Source: Flavobacterium psychrotrophum (GTDB lineage: Bacteria > Bacteroidota > Bacteroidia > Flavobacteriales > Flavobacteriaceae). Taken from it: a DNA stretch of 64,000 nt. Shown in pieces: positions 35,638-44,857 of the stretch (position 1 is its first letter; each line of letters starts with the position of its first letter). The DNA lies in assembly GCF_003403075.1 (NCBI RefSeq), contig NZ_CP031557.1:2542001-2606000 (forward strand), in the 5' to 3' direction. A program made the position numbers and the translations under genes. Under the pieces are notes generated by a model. The model did not search any database and had not been told where the DNA came from. It worked only from the letters and a program-made list of their open reading frames with translations.

Positions 35638-36090
35638 ATGACCACACTTAAAAAAGGCGATAAAGCACCCGATTTTTCAGGCACAGACCAGTTTGGAAAA
35701 ACCCACACATTAGCCGATTATAAAGATAAAAAGCTGGTAGTTTTCTTTTACCCAAAGGCAGATACCCCCGGCTGTACCGCCGAAGCATGCGACCTGCGCG
35801 ACAACTACCACCGTTTTGAAGCGAAGGGTTATGCACTTCTTGGTGTTAGTGCAGACAGCCAGAAAAAACAAGCTAAGTTTACCGAGAAATACAGCCTTCC
35901 CTTCCCCCTTATTGCAGATGAAGATCATGCTGTACTAAATGCTTTTGGCGTATGGGGGCCTAAAAAGTTTATGGGCCGCACGTTAGACGGTATACACCGC
36001 ACCACGTTTGTTATTGATGAAAACGGTATTATTGACGAAATAATTGAAAAAGTAAAAACAAAAGAACATACCTCACAGATATTAAAATAA
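35638..36090 (+). CDS. bcp: Thiol peroxidase of the Bcp/PrxQ type
   Basis: 150 aa. It reduces peroxides with thioredoxin as electron donor. The peroxidatic cysteine is Cys46 in DTPGCTAEAC and the resolving cysteine is Cys51, five residues later, as in the atypical 2-Cys Bcp group. The start MTTLKKGDKAPDF and the tail HTSQIL are typical of the family, and the length is normal. It is followed after 29 bp by the AraC regulator gene, so cotranscription is possible. Confidence 0.95.
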   Translation: MTTLKKGDKAPDFSGTDQFGKTHTLADYKDKKLVVFFYPKADTPGCTAEACDLRDNYHRFEAKGYALLGVSADSQKKQAKFTEKYSLPFPLIADEDHAVLNAFGVWGPKKFMGRTLDGIHRTTFVIDENGIIDEIIEKVKTKEHTSQILK

Positions 36091-36119
36091 CGCTGTAACA
36101 TTATTTATATCGGGGCAAA

Positions 36120-36968
36120 ATGGCCAAGAAAGCAACCTCTATTCCGGTAAATACCATGTATGGTGCAGGCATTGCTGTAGGCAAAGCTACTGTAGCAGGC
36201 ATTAATATATATAAAGAAGTAGAACGTTCGCATCGTGACAATTATCATTCGTTTTTTATGATGGAAGCCGGTACTGCTGCTGTCGAAATAGATTTTCAGC
36301 GGTATGATATCGCCCCGTTTAGCATTGCTTACATTCACCCTAACCAGGTGCACCGCATTGTTGCCTTTGAAAATGCTACGGTGTGTTTTTGCCTTATCAA
36401 TAAAGAAAACCTTAACCCAGAATATCTGAGGTTATTGGAAGATATTGCCCCTGCAAAACCTTTATATATAGGCCCTGAAGCATTTTCTTTAATAGATAGT
36501 GCAGCAACACTGGCTATTAAGCTTTTTGAAAGAAATGAAGAGAAGTTATATCACTCATCCCTAAAAGGCAGTTGCAACACACTACTGGGTTTAATAGTTG
36601 CGCAATATTTAGAACAGGCCAAACCCATGGAAATACTTTCCCGTTTTGAAATCGTTACCAAAGCCTTTAGATCGCTGCTGGAAAATAATTTCACAATAAT
36701 AAGGAAACCATCAGAGTATGCTGAAAAGCTGAATATATCTATCCCCTATTTAAATGAATGCGTTAAGAACACTACCGGCAATCCTGTTTCGCATCACATA
36801 CAGCAACGCATTATACTGGAAGCAAAGCGATTGCTCTATTATTCAGACAAATCGGTTAAAGAAATTGCGTCAGAACTAGGTTATGATGACTACCCTTATT
36901 TTTCGAGGCTGTTTACAAAAAATACAGGCATGAGCGCTATAGCATTCAGAAACAAAAACCTCGATTAA
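36120..36968 (+). CDS. AraC-family transcriptional regulator
   Basis: 282 aa. The N-terminal half is a cupin-like sensor domain (HRDNYHSFFMMEAGTAAVE, then IAPFSIAYIHPNQVHRI), and the C-terminal half (about residues 185-280) has the two helix-turn-helix motifs: YAEKLNISIPYLNECVK and SVKEIASELGYDDYPYFSRL. The sensor ligand is unknown. It precedes a siderophore-interacting protein gene by 74 bp on the same strand, so it may control that gene. Confidence 0.92.
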   Translation: MAKKATSIPVNTMYGAGIAVGKATVAGINIYKEVERSHRDNYHSFFMMEAGTAAVEIDFQRYDIAPFSIAYIHPNQVHRIVAFENATVCFCLINKENLNPEYLRLLEDIAPAKPLYIGPEAFSLIDSAATLAIKLFERNEEKLYHSSLKGSCNTLLGLIVAQYLEQAKPMEILSRFEIVTKAFRSLLENNFTIIRKPSEYAEKLNISIPYLNECVKNTTGNPVSHHIQQRIILEAKRLLYYSDKSVKEIASELGYDDYPYFSRLFTKNTGMSAIAFRNKNLD

Positions 36969-37042
36969 TCCAATACATACTTTAAATTGTTATTGGGTCA
37001 TTCTTGTCTTAGCTTTTACTTTGCTGTATAAAATTTAAGCTT

Positions 37043-37759
37043 ATGCCAAGTGCACCTAAATGGGTATTTGATGTATTTGAACGCCTTTTATCGCCGGATA
37101 TGCCGTTGTTAGAAGTTACTGAAAATATATCATTATCTCAAAACATCAGAAAAATTTGCTTTAAGGGCGATTTAAAAAACTTTGATTTTCAACCGGGCTA
37201 TCATATTGACTTTCGTGTATCTGACACCGATGTAAGACGATACACACCTTCATACTATGATGTAAAAAACGGAATACTGGAGTTTATCTACTACCTGCAC
37301 GGAGATGCCCCCGGCACACGGTTTATGACTAACCTGCAACCGGGAGATACAATAAATATAAACCAGCCAAGAGGCCATAAATACTACGATCCATCAGCAG
37401 AAAAATATATAATCTTTGGCGATGAAACCTCATTAGGCTTAGCATGCTCACTCCTTCCGTTACTAAAACAAAATGCACATCAGTTCTGTTTTTATTTTGA
37501 ACTGGATGAAGAAAACAAAGACATCCCCGAAAAATTGGGTCTTCAAAACGTTACTGTATTTACCAAAGGTGTATTACTAAAGGGCGAAAGCCTCATCCAA
37601 AATTTACCCGCTTTTCAGGAAGCCGACTGGGAGGATGCGCATTTTGTACTTACCGGAAATGTAAGATCAGTACAGACGCTACGAAAGTTAGCTAAAATCC
37701 ATGCAAAGGGAAAAGTACATGCTCATGGCTACTGGCTTGAAGGTAAAAAGGGACTTTAA
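37043..37759 (+). CDS. Siderophore-interacting protein (FAD-dependent ferric reductase, ViuB type)
   Basis: 238 aa. The FAD-binding barrel is seen in VRRYTPSYYD (R-x-Y-T-x-S motif, about residue 68) and GTRFMTNLQPGD; the C-terminal half has the SIP fold, ending HAHGYWLEGKKG. Such proteins reduce ferric siderophores in the cytoplasm to release iron. No siderophore receptor or Fur box was found nearby. It lies between the AraC gene and a 71-aa gene (10-bp gap). Confidence 0.85.
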   Translation: MPSAPKWVFDVFERLLSPDMPLLEVTENISLSQNIRKICFKGDLKNFDFQPGYHIDFRVSDTDVRRYTPSYYDVKNGILEFIYYLHGDAPGTRFMTNLQPGDTININQPRGHKYYDPSAEKYIIFGDETSLGLACSLLPLLKQNAHQFCFYFELDEENKDIPEKLGLQNVTVFTKGVLLKGESLIQNLPAFQEADWEDAHFVLTGNVRSVQTLRKLAKIHAKGKVHAHGYWLEGKKGL

Positions 37760-37769
37760 TAACTGAAAC

Positions 37770-37985
37770 ATGATGATCTACGTATTCAAAACTTCGGTAA
37801 AAACCAAAAAGGACAGCCTGAGGTTAAAACCCCTGCTAAATGAAGCCCTGTCTATCGCAAAATGGAATTTTGACCTTGAAGACTGCGATAAAATTTTACG
37901 AATAGATAGCCCAACATGCATCATTAAGGCTATAGTAAAGCTATTAAACAATAATGGCTTTGAATGTGAAGAACTGAAAGATTAG
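37770..37985 (+). CDS. 71-aa conserved-looking small protein
   Basis: 71 aa, starting MMIYVFKTSVKTK. Its alternation of strand and helix (FKTSVKTK, DSLRLKPLLNEAL, WNFDLED, KILRIDS, CIIKAIVKLLNNNGFECEEL) suggests a ferredoxin-like or HMA-like fold, but without the CxxC metal site. It follows the siderophore-interacting protein gene by 10 bp and is probably cotranscribed. Function unknown. Either of two adjacent ATG codons could be the start. Confidence 0.65.
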   Translation: MMIYVFKTSVKTKKDSLRLKPLLNEALSIAKWNFDLEDCDKILRIDSPTCIIKAIVKLLNNNGFECEELKD

Positions 37986-38018
37986 GTGCTTTGTTAATAA
38001 TTTTTTAACATTCCCTGA

Positions 38019-38052
38019 TTGCCTTAATACGCTGCCTTTTATAGTATCTTTG
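38019..38052 (+). promoter_or_regulatory. Promoter abutting the 38061 start
   Basis: TTG at 38019-38021 and TATCTTTG at 38045-38052 are separated by 23 bp. The box ends eight bases before the ATG at 38061, predicting a leader of about four bases. Confidence 0.6.
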
Positions 38053-38060
38053 CAGCCGCA

Positions 38061-40375
38061 ATGAATACATACACAGCATATTTCAGGTTACTCTTTTTTC
38101 TACTGTTAACCTCAGCAGCATCAGCACAATACATACGTGTAGACGACACCTACACGGCACAGCAATTAATACAAAATGTTTTACTTAATAACCAGTGTGC
38201 AGCAGTAAGTAATATATCTGTATCTGGGGGCAATTTTGCATCGGGGTCGCAAAGCTATGGTTATTTTAATGGTAATGGCAGTACTTTTCCGTTTCAGGAT
38301 GGCGTAATATTAAGCACTGGCCGTGCAGTAAGGGCTGTAGGGCCTAACACATCGTTACTTGATGATGGTAATAATATGGACTGGAATGGCGATACTGACC
38401 TGGAGCAGGCACTAGATATTAATAATTCGACAAACGCAACGGTACTGGAATTTGATTTTGTACCGCTTGCCAGCCATATAAGTTTTAAGTATATGCTTAG
38501 CAGCGAAGAATATCATGACGATGCACCATGCAGATATTCAGATGGTTTTGCTTTCTTATTAAGGGAAGCTGGCACTACTAACCCATACACTAACCTGGCT
38601 GTTATACCCGGCAGTACTATTCCGGTAAAGGTTACATCGGTACACCCACGTATAAATACACCTAATGGATGTGAAGAGCAAAACGAAGAATATTTCGGTG
38701 CTTTTAACGGAAGAGAGCATCCTACAAATTTTAACGGACAGACAAAGGTAATGACTGCCGAAGCTACCGTAGTTCCCGGCACCAGCTACCACATTAAACT
38801 GGTAATTGCAGATGAAACCAACTACCGTTATGATTCAGCCATATTTTTAGGCGGAGGTAGTTTTAACGCCTCAACTTACTTAGGGCCTGACAGACTTTTT
38901 GCTACTAACAATCCGCTTTGCAACGGCGAAGCTTTTTCTATGGATGGCACAACCGCTACTGCTACAACCTATCAGTGGTACAAAGACAACACAGCCATAA
39001 CCGGAGCTACAAACCCCGTTTATGTTGCCAGAGATGCAGGCACGTATACCGTTGACGTAAAATTTACCGCGACCTGTTCTGCAAAAGGTTCTGTAAAGTT
39101 AGAATATGCTGCACCCCTTACCTTTAGCACCTATACACTACTGCAATGCGATGACGATGCAGACGGGCTTACGGCATATAACCTTGCAGCAGCAGGAGAA
39201 CTTGCCAAAAATGGAGATACTACTCTACAGGCCGATGCTTATTTTACAACATTAGCCGATGCACAGGCCAATACAAATGCAATTACGGTAATTAACCCGT
39301 ACTATAATACCACACCAAACCAGCCTGTTTACATCAGGATCCAAAACCAATATGGTTGCAGTGCCATTGCTACAGTAAATCTTAGTACGTCTAATAATAT
39401 TGTAACCAATCCTGCACCACATGGTGAGTGCGACGTAGACGGTACCGATGATGGTTTTTATAGTTTTAATCTTAACACATTGTTCGACAACCAGATACTT
39501 GCAAGTCTTCCCGCAGGCACACAAGTTACCTACTACCCTGCATATAACGATGCGCTAACGTTTAGCAATGTCATTACAAATTCGCAGGCATATGCAAACA
39601 CAACTGCTTACGCACAAAACATTTATGCGCGCGTAAGCCAGGGAAGCGACTGTTATGGTATAGCCACGGTACAACTGTTGGTATATTCTTTTGGGACGAG
39701 CCTTACAAATGAAAATATTACACTTTGCGCAGGCAGCAACATTACACTTGATGGAGGCAGCTTTAGTACCTATTCCTGGGATACCACACCAATACAAACT
39801 ACACGCCAGATAACTGTAGATACCCGGGCACATATACTGTAACCGTTACTAATGCGCAGGGATGCAGTGGCAGCAAAACCTTTACCGTAAGTCTTTCCGG
39901 AGCAGCAACAGGCGCAACTGTGGATATTACCGATTTTAAAGGTGGAGAGAACAGCTTTACCATAACGCCACAAGGTGCTGGTAAGTATGAATATTCTATA
40001 GATGGAATTAATTACCAAACAGAAAATACGTTCACGAGCCTTGAAACGGGCGAATATTTTATATACATAAGAGATATTAATGGTTGTAGCCCGGTTTACA
40101 GGAAAAGGGTTTATGTACTTGATTATCCTAAATTCTTTACTCCTAACGGCGATGGTAAAAACGAAACCTGGCGCATACCTTATTTATCAAGCCGCCCCGG
40201 TGCTAACGTAATTATATACGACCGCTTTGGTAAGCTGATAACGTCATTTTATGGCAACGCTCCGGGATGGGATGGTACGTTAAATGGTTACCGCCTGCCT
40301 GCTACAGATTACTGGTTTGTAATTAACTTAGAAAATGGGCGTGTGATACGCGGGCATTTTGCATTGATAAGATAA
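38061..40375 (+). pseudogene. Frameshifted T9SS type B protein with choice-of-anchor L domain
   Basis: The first frame runs from ATG 38061 (signal peptide MNTYTAYFRLLFFLLLTSAA) to TAA at 39842 (593 aa) and contains a choice-of-anchor L domain (about residues 25-270, with QDGVILSTG and LSSEEYHDDAP) and PKD/Ig-like parts. The protein continues in another frame with PGTYTVTVTNAQGC and ends in a type B sorting domain (FFTPNGDGKNETW, IYDRFGKLI, WDGTLNGYRLPATDYWF, stop at 40375). The frames meet at 39822-39828 (acccggg); one more C would restore one open frame (DTPGTYTVTV). This is a single-base loss in a C run, either real or a sequencing error. Whole product would be about 771 aa. Confidence 0.85.
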
Positions 40376-40390
40376 CTCTACAATATAAAA

Positions 40391-40540
40391 TTTCACCACA
40401 AGGTCCACCAAGATTTCCACGAAGTTCACAACGTAAACCGCCTTAGCGGAAGGATACAAAGCTTTATGGTCTTTGGAGTATACCTACTATTTTCATTAAG
40501 CTTTGTGGTCTTAGTGAAAATCTTGGCGGACTTTGTGGTA
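40391..40540. repeat. Long imperfect inverted repeat between the T9SS gene and purC
   Basis: ccacaaggtccaccaagatt (from 40396) and its mirrored arm ending 40540 match at about four of five positions over 40 bp; about 65 bp lie between. It resembles the repeats at 18582-18742 and 18850-18983 in layout and in containing caaag/ctttg words. The rest of the 295-bp gap up to purC holds only the purC terminator. Confidence 0.75.
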
Positions 40541-40620
40541 AATATACCAGCAAGCCTCATCTTAGCCCTTCTATTTAATCACATAAATTGAAATCAATAC
40601 CTTTTATCCAAAACAAAAAA

Positions 40621-40646
40621 CCGTCTAAAAATTGCTTTTTAGACGG
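40621..40646 (-). terminator. purC terminator
   Basis: A perfect 11-bp stem (ccgtctaaaaa/tttttagacgg) with a 4-nt loop; on the minus strand it is followed by six T. Confidence 0.9.
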
Positions 40647-40670
40647 CTTACTATAGTATTAAAAAAGCGA

Positions 40671-41618
40671 CTATTTATTTAAAAAAGCCACCACGTTTGT
40701 ATTAATACGTTCGTTGATATTAGTAATATCTGCCTTACTGAACTTCTCACCTATGATGTTCTCATAAAGCTCGATATAACGTTCAGAAACACTTTCAATA
40801 TATTCGTCTGTCATTTCAGGTATCTGCTGGCCTTCTTTACCCTGGAAACCATTTTCGATCAGCCACCTGCGCACAAACTCTTTACTCAGTTGCTTTTGCT
40901 CTTCACCTTTATTCTGGCGCTCCTGATAACCATCGGCATAAAAATAGCGTGAAGAATCGGGCGTGTGTATCTCGTCAATAAGTACGATCTTACCATCTTT
41001 AGTCCTGCCAAATTCATATTTGGTATCAACCAGTATCAGTCCGCGTGAAGCCGCGATCTCAGTACCACGCTGAAATAAGGCACGGGTATATTTTTCGAGT
41101 ACTAAATAATCTTCTTCGCTAACAATACCCTGTGTAAGGATAGCCTCACGGCTTATGTCCATATCGTGTTCGCCATTATCAGCCTTAGTAGTAGGCGTAA
41201 TAATAGGCGACGGAAATTTATCGTTCTCTTTAAGGCCTTCTACAAGTTCCACTCCACAAAGCACACGTTTGCCGGCAGCATATTCGCGTGCAGCGTGGCC
41301 GCTAAGGTATCCGCGAATAACCATCTCTACCTTAAAAGGCTCGCAAAGCTGGCCTACGGCAACGTTAGGGTCTGGTGTATCAATAAGCCAGTTAGGCACG
41401 ATATCTTCTGTAAGGCGCATAAATTTAGTTGCGATCTGGTTTAGTATCTGCCCTTTATAAGGAATACCTTTTGGCATAACCACATCAAAAGCACTAAGCC
41501 TGTCTGTAGCCACCATAACCAGCAATTCATCGTTTATAGCATATACTTCGCGCACCTTACCGCGATATACGGATTTTTGGCCGGGAAAATTAAAATCGGT
41601 ACTTGTGATGGTATTCAT
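40671..41618 (-). CDS. purC: Phosphoribosylaminoimidazolesuccinocarboxamide synthase (SAICAR synthetase)
   Basis: 315 aa. It joins CAIR with aspartate using ATP in purine synthesis. The start [11 protein letters not shown] is the family glycine-rich turn, and [41 protein letters not shown] and [15 protein letters not shown] are the family motifs. At 315 aa it is of the longer type, with an extended C-terminus ([18 protein letters not shown]). A promoter box lies at 41647-41654. Other pur genes are not in the window. Confidence 0.97.
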   Translation of the reverse strand: MNTITSTDFNFPGQKSVYRGKVREVYAINDELLVMVATDRLSAFDVVMPKGIPYKGQILNQIATKFMRLTEDIVPNWLIDTPDPNVAVGQLCEPFKVEMVIRGYLSGHAAREYAAGKRVLCGVELVEGLKENDKFPSPIITPTTKADNGEHDMDISREAILTQGIVSEEDYLVLEKYTRALFQRGTEIAASRGLILVDTKYEFGRTKDGKIVLIDEIHTPDSSRYFYADGYQERQNKGEEQKQLSKEFVRRWLIENGFQGKEGQQIPEMTDEYIESVSERYIELYENIIGEKFSKADITNINERINTNVVAFLNK

Positions 41619-41646
41619 CGTAGTGTTGTTGTTTATGTTGAAGATG

Positions 41647-41654
41647 CAAAAATA
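41647..41654 (-). promoter_or_regulatory. -7 promoter box of purC
   Basis: The minus strand reads TATTTTTG, about 28 bp before the purC ATG. No clear TTG lies 19-23 bp further upstream. Confidence 0.4.
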
Positions 41655-41742
41655 ACAAAGTTATTTAATGTTAGCTTTTTTATTATGAAAGCGAGATACA
41701 ATTAAATTTTCATACTTGAAATACAGCTTAATAAATCTTGCA

Positions 41743-41750
41743 TATATTTG
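41743..41750 (+). promoter_or_regulatory. -7 promoter box of the 41777 gene
   Basis: TATATTTG is 26 bp before the ATG. A TTG at 41716-41718 is 24 bp upstream, just beyond the usual spacing. Confidence 0.5.
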
Positions 41751-41776
41751 ACTTAGCAACCACCAACTAAATTTTA

Positions 41777-42427
41777 ATGGATATAACATATATACTTTAC
41801 CTGATTACATTTTTAGCATTCCCGATAATTTCTATTATAGTTTCATCCTACATAAAACCTGTGTGGTATCTGAGAAAGTATTTAAAATGGATTATAGTAT
41901 TTTTTATAATCCATAATATTTTATTTCTTTTAGGTTTCTCATTAAAAGGTGATTATTCTGACTACTTTATATTCTCATCCGAATATTTTCTTTTTTGTTT
42001 ATTGGCATCAATGCTACGTAGATCTAAACAATCAAACTTGAAACCGATAGGCACAACTGGTACCGTGATAATGATTTTAGGATTTCTGCAGGCTATACCC
42101 GGAATACTTTTTTTTATTATATCGGCTCAGAATTACGAGACCGACAAAATATATCTTTTCTCATCCGAAAACAATGTATATCAGACCCGAAGATATAGCT
42201 GTGGTTTTGTAACGTTCGAAGACATAACGTACACATTTGAAACATATAATTCATTCAAATACCTACCGTTTGAACATCTTATAGACAAAACTGTTTTTTC
42301 TTCGTCAAAGACTGAAATTAATTTTTATGATGAAAATTTTAAGATAAAAATTATAAATTCCAATCAAAAACAAACTTTAGAATTCTCATCAGGAAATGGG
42401 AAGAAGTTTTTAAAAGTTCTTGATTAA
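41777..42427 (+). CDS. Integral membrane protein, unknown function
   Basis: 216 aa. Four hydrophobic segments (about residues 4-24, 37-54, 63-80 and 95-117) lie in the first 120 residues; the remaining 100 residues are soluble and beta-rich with FEDITYTFETYNS and KTEINFYDENFKIKIINS. Codon use is more A/T-rich than in neighbouring genes, as is common in lineage-specific genes. I recognise no family. It stands alone between purC and phoH. Confidence 0.65.
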   Translation: MDITYILYLITFLAFPIISIIVSSYIKPVWYLRKYLKWIIVFFIIHNILFLLGFSLKGDYSDYFIFSSEYFLFCLLASMLRRSKQSNLKPIGTTGTVIMILGFLQAIPGILFFIISAQNYETDKIYLFSSENNVYQTRRYSCGFVTFEDITYTFETYNSFKYLPFEHLIDKTVFSSSKTEINFYDENFKIKIINSNQKQTLEFSSGNGKKFLKVLD

Positions 42428-42431
42428 AAAA

Positions 42432-42462
42432 ACACCTGACAAGTTTAAAAACCTGTCAGGTA
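42432..42462. terminator. Shared terminator of the 41777 gene and phoH
   Basis: acctgaca and tgtcaggt form an eight-bp stem that extends with one mismatch. On the minus strand it is followed by a run of seven T (phoH); on the plus strand the tail is weaker. Confidence 0.7.
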
Positions 42463-42508
42463 TAATTAACTTTATAAACTTTTGATTTTACAACTTTATA
42501 ACCCGGAG

Positions 42509-43456
42509 TTACCCCTGGTGCTCAATTCTCTTATAGGCCTCAATAACTTTTTTCACAAGGCGGTGGCGCACCACATCCTTATCATCAAGATAAATAATGC
42601 CTATGCCATCTACATCCTTAAGTATCAGCAAGGCTTCTTTAAGGCCGCTCATGGTACTGCGTGGCAAGTCGATCTGGCCGGGGTCACCGGTTATCATAAA
42701 CTTGGCACTCTTACCCATACGGGTAAGGAACATCTTCATTTGGGAGTGTGTCGTGTTTTGCGCCTCATCGAGTATTACAAAAGCATTATCAAGCGTACGC
42801 CCACGCATAAATGCCAGCGGCGCTATTTGTATAATACCTTTCAAAATGTAATCTTCCAGCGTTTGTGGTGGCAGCATATCGCGCAGGGCATCATATAGCG
42901 GTTGCATATACGGGTCCAGCTTCTCTTTCATGTCTCCCGGTAAAAAGCCAAGGTTCTCCCCTGCCTCTACCGCGGGGCGTGTAAGTATAATGCGTTTAAC
43001 CTGTTTTTCTTTAAGCGCCTTTACGGCCAGCGCCACACCTGTGTAGGTTTTACCTGTACCGGCAGGCCCTATGGCAAATACCATATCGTTTTTAAACATG
43101 GTGTCTACCAGTAGCTGCTGGTTTGGTGTCATGGCTTTTATAAGCTTTCCACCAATGCCGTGCACCAGTATCTTATCGCTGGGGTTCATGTGTTCTGTAA
43201 CACTGTCGCCCTGTATAACACGCTCTATAACATTGTCGTCTATATTGTTGTAGCGGCTAAAATGGTGCATCAGCCTTTTAAAGCGTTTTTCAAATTCATC
43301 AAGCAGCTCTTTTTCACCAAAAGCCTTTAGCGTGGTACCACGGGCTACTATCTTTAGTTTCGGATAATACTTCTTAATGGTTTCCAGGTGGCTGTCCTGT
43401 GCGCCCCAAAAATCTTTGGGTGCTATGTCGGTTAGTTCAATGATCCTTTCGTTCAA
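42509..43456 (-). CDS. phoH: PhoH-family ATPase
   Basis: 315 aa. An N-terminal RNA-binding-like part (residues 1-110) is followed by the PhoH P-loop domain with Walker A GPAGTGKT (about residue 133) and Walker B FVILDEAQN, then the ITGDPGQIDLP sensor motif. It belongs to the PhoH/PhoL type found beside YbeY in other bacteria. The exact role (RNA helicase or nuclease-related) is not known here. It is divergent from the SAM hydrolase gene. Confidence 0.92.
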   Translation of the reverse strand: MNERIIELTDIAPKDFWGAQDSHLETIKKYYPKLKIVARGTTLKAFGEKELLDEFEKRFKRLMHHFSRYNNIDDNVIERVIQGDSVTEHMNPSDKILVHGIGGKLIKAMTPNQQLLVDTMFKNDMVFAIGPAGTGKTYTGVALAVKALKEKQVKRIILTRPAVEAGENLGFLPGDMKEKLDPYMQPLYDALRDMLPPQTLEDYILKGIIQIAPLAFMRGRTLDNAFVILDEAQNTTHSQMKMFLTRMGKSAKFMITGDPGQIDLPRSTMSGLKEALLILKDVDGIGIIYLDDKDVVRHRLVKKVIEAYKRIEHQG

Positions 43457-43496
43457 GCAAGTAAGTTTTAATGTGAATATATCGCTATATTATTAG

Positions 43497-43504
43497 TAGC
43501 TTTG
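43497..43504 (+). promoter_or_regulatory. -7 promoter box of the SAM hydrolase gene
   Basis: TAGCTTTG matches TAnnTTTG and lies 55 bp before the ATG at 43559. It lies within four bases of the opposite-strand phoH box. Confidence 0.45.
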
Positions 43505-43508
43505 CATT

Positions 43509-43516
43509 CAAATTTA
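43509..43516 (-). promoter_or_regulatory. -7 promoter box of phoH
   Basis: The minus strand reads TAAATTTG about 50 bp before the phoH start at 43456. The transcripts from this and the facing box would cross. Confidence 0.45.
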
Positions 43517-43558
43517 GTGAAATTTTAGTCGCGGATTTTAAAAGTTTTGCACAATTTT

Positions 43559-44392
43559 ATGTCAATAATTACCCTCACAACCGATTTTGGACTTTGCGAC
43601 CACTTTGTGGGTGCGCTAAAGGGCAAGCTGATTTCGGGCTGTGCAGATGCTACAATTATCGACATATCGCACAATGTAGATTTATTTAATATTCCGCAGG
43701 CCAGTTACATAATAAGTGCAGCATGGCGTAGCTTTCCGGCAGGCACAGTACACCTTATTGCTGTTGATGCAGAGCTAAGTGCAGAGAACCGTCATATTGC
43801 CATTTTATGGAATGGTCATTACTTTATAGGTGCCGATAATGGCATATTAACCCTGCTAACCGAAAACATACTCCCTGAAAAGATAGTAGAAATAAACATA
43901 CACGACCGCCTGCCCGAAGGCAGCAGCGCTATGGATGTTTTTGCCACAGTAGCCTGCCATCTAACTAAAGGCGGCACGCTTAACGTTATTGGCAAAGAAA
44001 TTACTACAGGCCTTAAACCCATGCTGGAGATGCACCCTGTTGTGGCAGGCGATAAAAACACCGTAAAAGGCAACGTTATATATATTGACCACTTTGGCAA
44101 CTGTGTTACCAACATCAGTAAAAAGCTGATAAAAGAAGTAGCAAAAGGCAGGGATTTTGAAATAACCTTTGGGACCAAAGGGCATATTAAAGCGCTTAAA
44201 GAAAGTTATTCTGATTTTACACTAAATGAACGTTTCTCCCTAAAGGATTATGAGGGCGAAAAACTGGCACTTTACAATGAGGCCGGTTACCTCGAAATAG
44301 CTATTTTCCGGAGTAACCCGCACACGGTAGGATCGGCTAAAACACTACTGGGCTTAAATTACAGGGATGTGGTGACTGTGGTATTTAAATAA
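43559..44392 (+). CDS. S-adenosyl-L-methionine hydrolase (DUF62 family)
   Basis: 277 aa from ATG 43559; a TTG at 43547 in the same frame would add MHNF and is not preferred. The start TLTTDFGLCDHFVGALKG is the DUF62 signature, with ISHNVDLFNI, and later HFGNCVTNIS. DUF62 enzymes hydrolyse SAM to adenosine and methionine, related to fluorinase and chlorinase; this one has no feature marking it as a halogenase. It is cytoplasmic and monocistronic. Confidence 0.88.
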   Translation: MSIITLTTDFGLCDHFVGALKGKLISGCADATIIDISHNVDLFNIPQASYIISAAWRSFPAGTVHLIAVDAELSAENRHIAILWNGHYFIGADNGILTLLTENILPEKIVEINIHDRLPEGSSAMDVFATVACHLTKGGTLNVIGKEITTGLKPMLEMHPVVAGDKNTVKGNVIYIDHFGNCVTNISKKLIKEVAKGRDFEITFGTKGHIKALKESYSDFTLNERFSLKDYEGEKLALYNEAGYLEIAIFRSNPHTVGSAKTLLGLNYRDVVTVVFK

Positions 44393-44458
44393 TTGAAAAA
44401 AATAAAGATTGAAAAATGTGAGGTGCAGACATTTGCCCCCAACTGAATAAATTAATGT

Positions 44459-44755
44459 ATGTTTGTACGCATTGTAAAAATGGTGTTTATTGAAGAGCAC
44501 GTAAGCGCTTTCCTTCAGAACTTTAATAATGTAAAAGAGGACATAAGAAATGTGCCCGGTTGCCGTTTACTGGAATTATACCGTGACAAAGATAACCCAC
44601 AGGTGTTTTTTACCTACAGTTACTGGGAGCGTGAAGGAGACCTTGAAAACTATCGCAATTCTGAGCTTTTTAAAGGTGTGTGGGCCATTACAAAACCACT
44701 GTTTGCACAAAAGGCTGAAGCATGGAGTGTAGATAAACTGGTAAGCCTTGAGTAA
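44459..44755 (+). CDS. Antibiotic biosynthesis monooxygenase (ABM) domain protein
   Basis: 98 aa, one ferredoxin-like ABM fold: an N-terminal strand MFVRIVKMVF, a helix, NVPGCRLLELYRD, FFTYSYWEREGDLENYRNSELF and a final strand. Such small proteins act as heme or quinol monooxygenases, or only bind ligands, as dimers. The conserved His of quinol monooxygenases cannot be assigned here. It precedes gldF by about 100 bp. Confidence 0.8.
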   Translation: MFVRIVKMVFIEEHVSAFLQNFNNVKEDIRNVPGCRLLELYRDKDNPQVFFTYSYWEREGDLENYRNSELFKGVWAITKPLFAQKAEAWSVDKLVSLE

Positions 44756-44800
44756 ATTACCGGATTTTTAGATTTAGAAATCAATTATTAATTTGTAAAA

Positions 44801-44830
44801 CGAGATTCCTCCTTCGTCGGAATGACAAAG
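44801..44830. repeat. Dispersed-type palindromic repeat (attcc..ggaat)
   Basis: cgagattcctccttcgtcgg followed by aatgacaaag resembles a short interspersed repeat often seen in non-coding DNA of Bacteroidetes. attcc and ggaat are complementary with a 9-nt loop. Only one copy is in this window. Confidence 0.4.
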
Positions 44831-44857
44831 CAGAACTTTAAAACTTTTGACTAATAA

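Noticed and set aside
42482..42898. 138-aa plus-strand frame opposite phoH
   Set aside because: Overlaps phoH completely; the phoH motifs confirm that the minus strand is coding.
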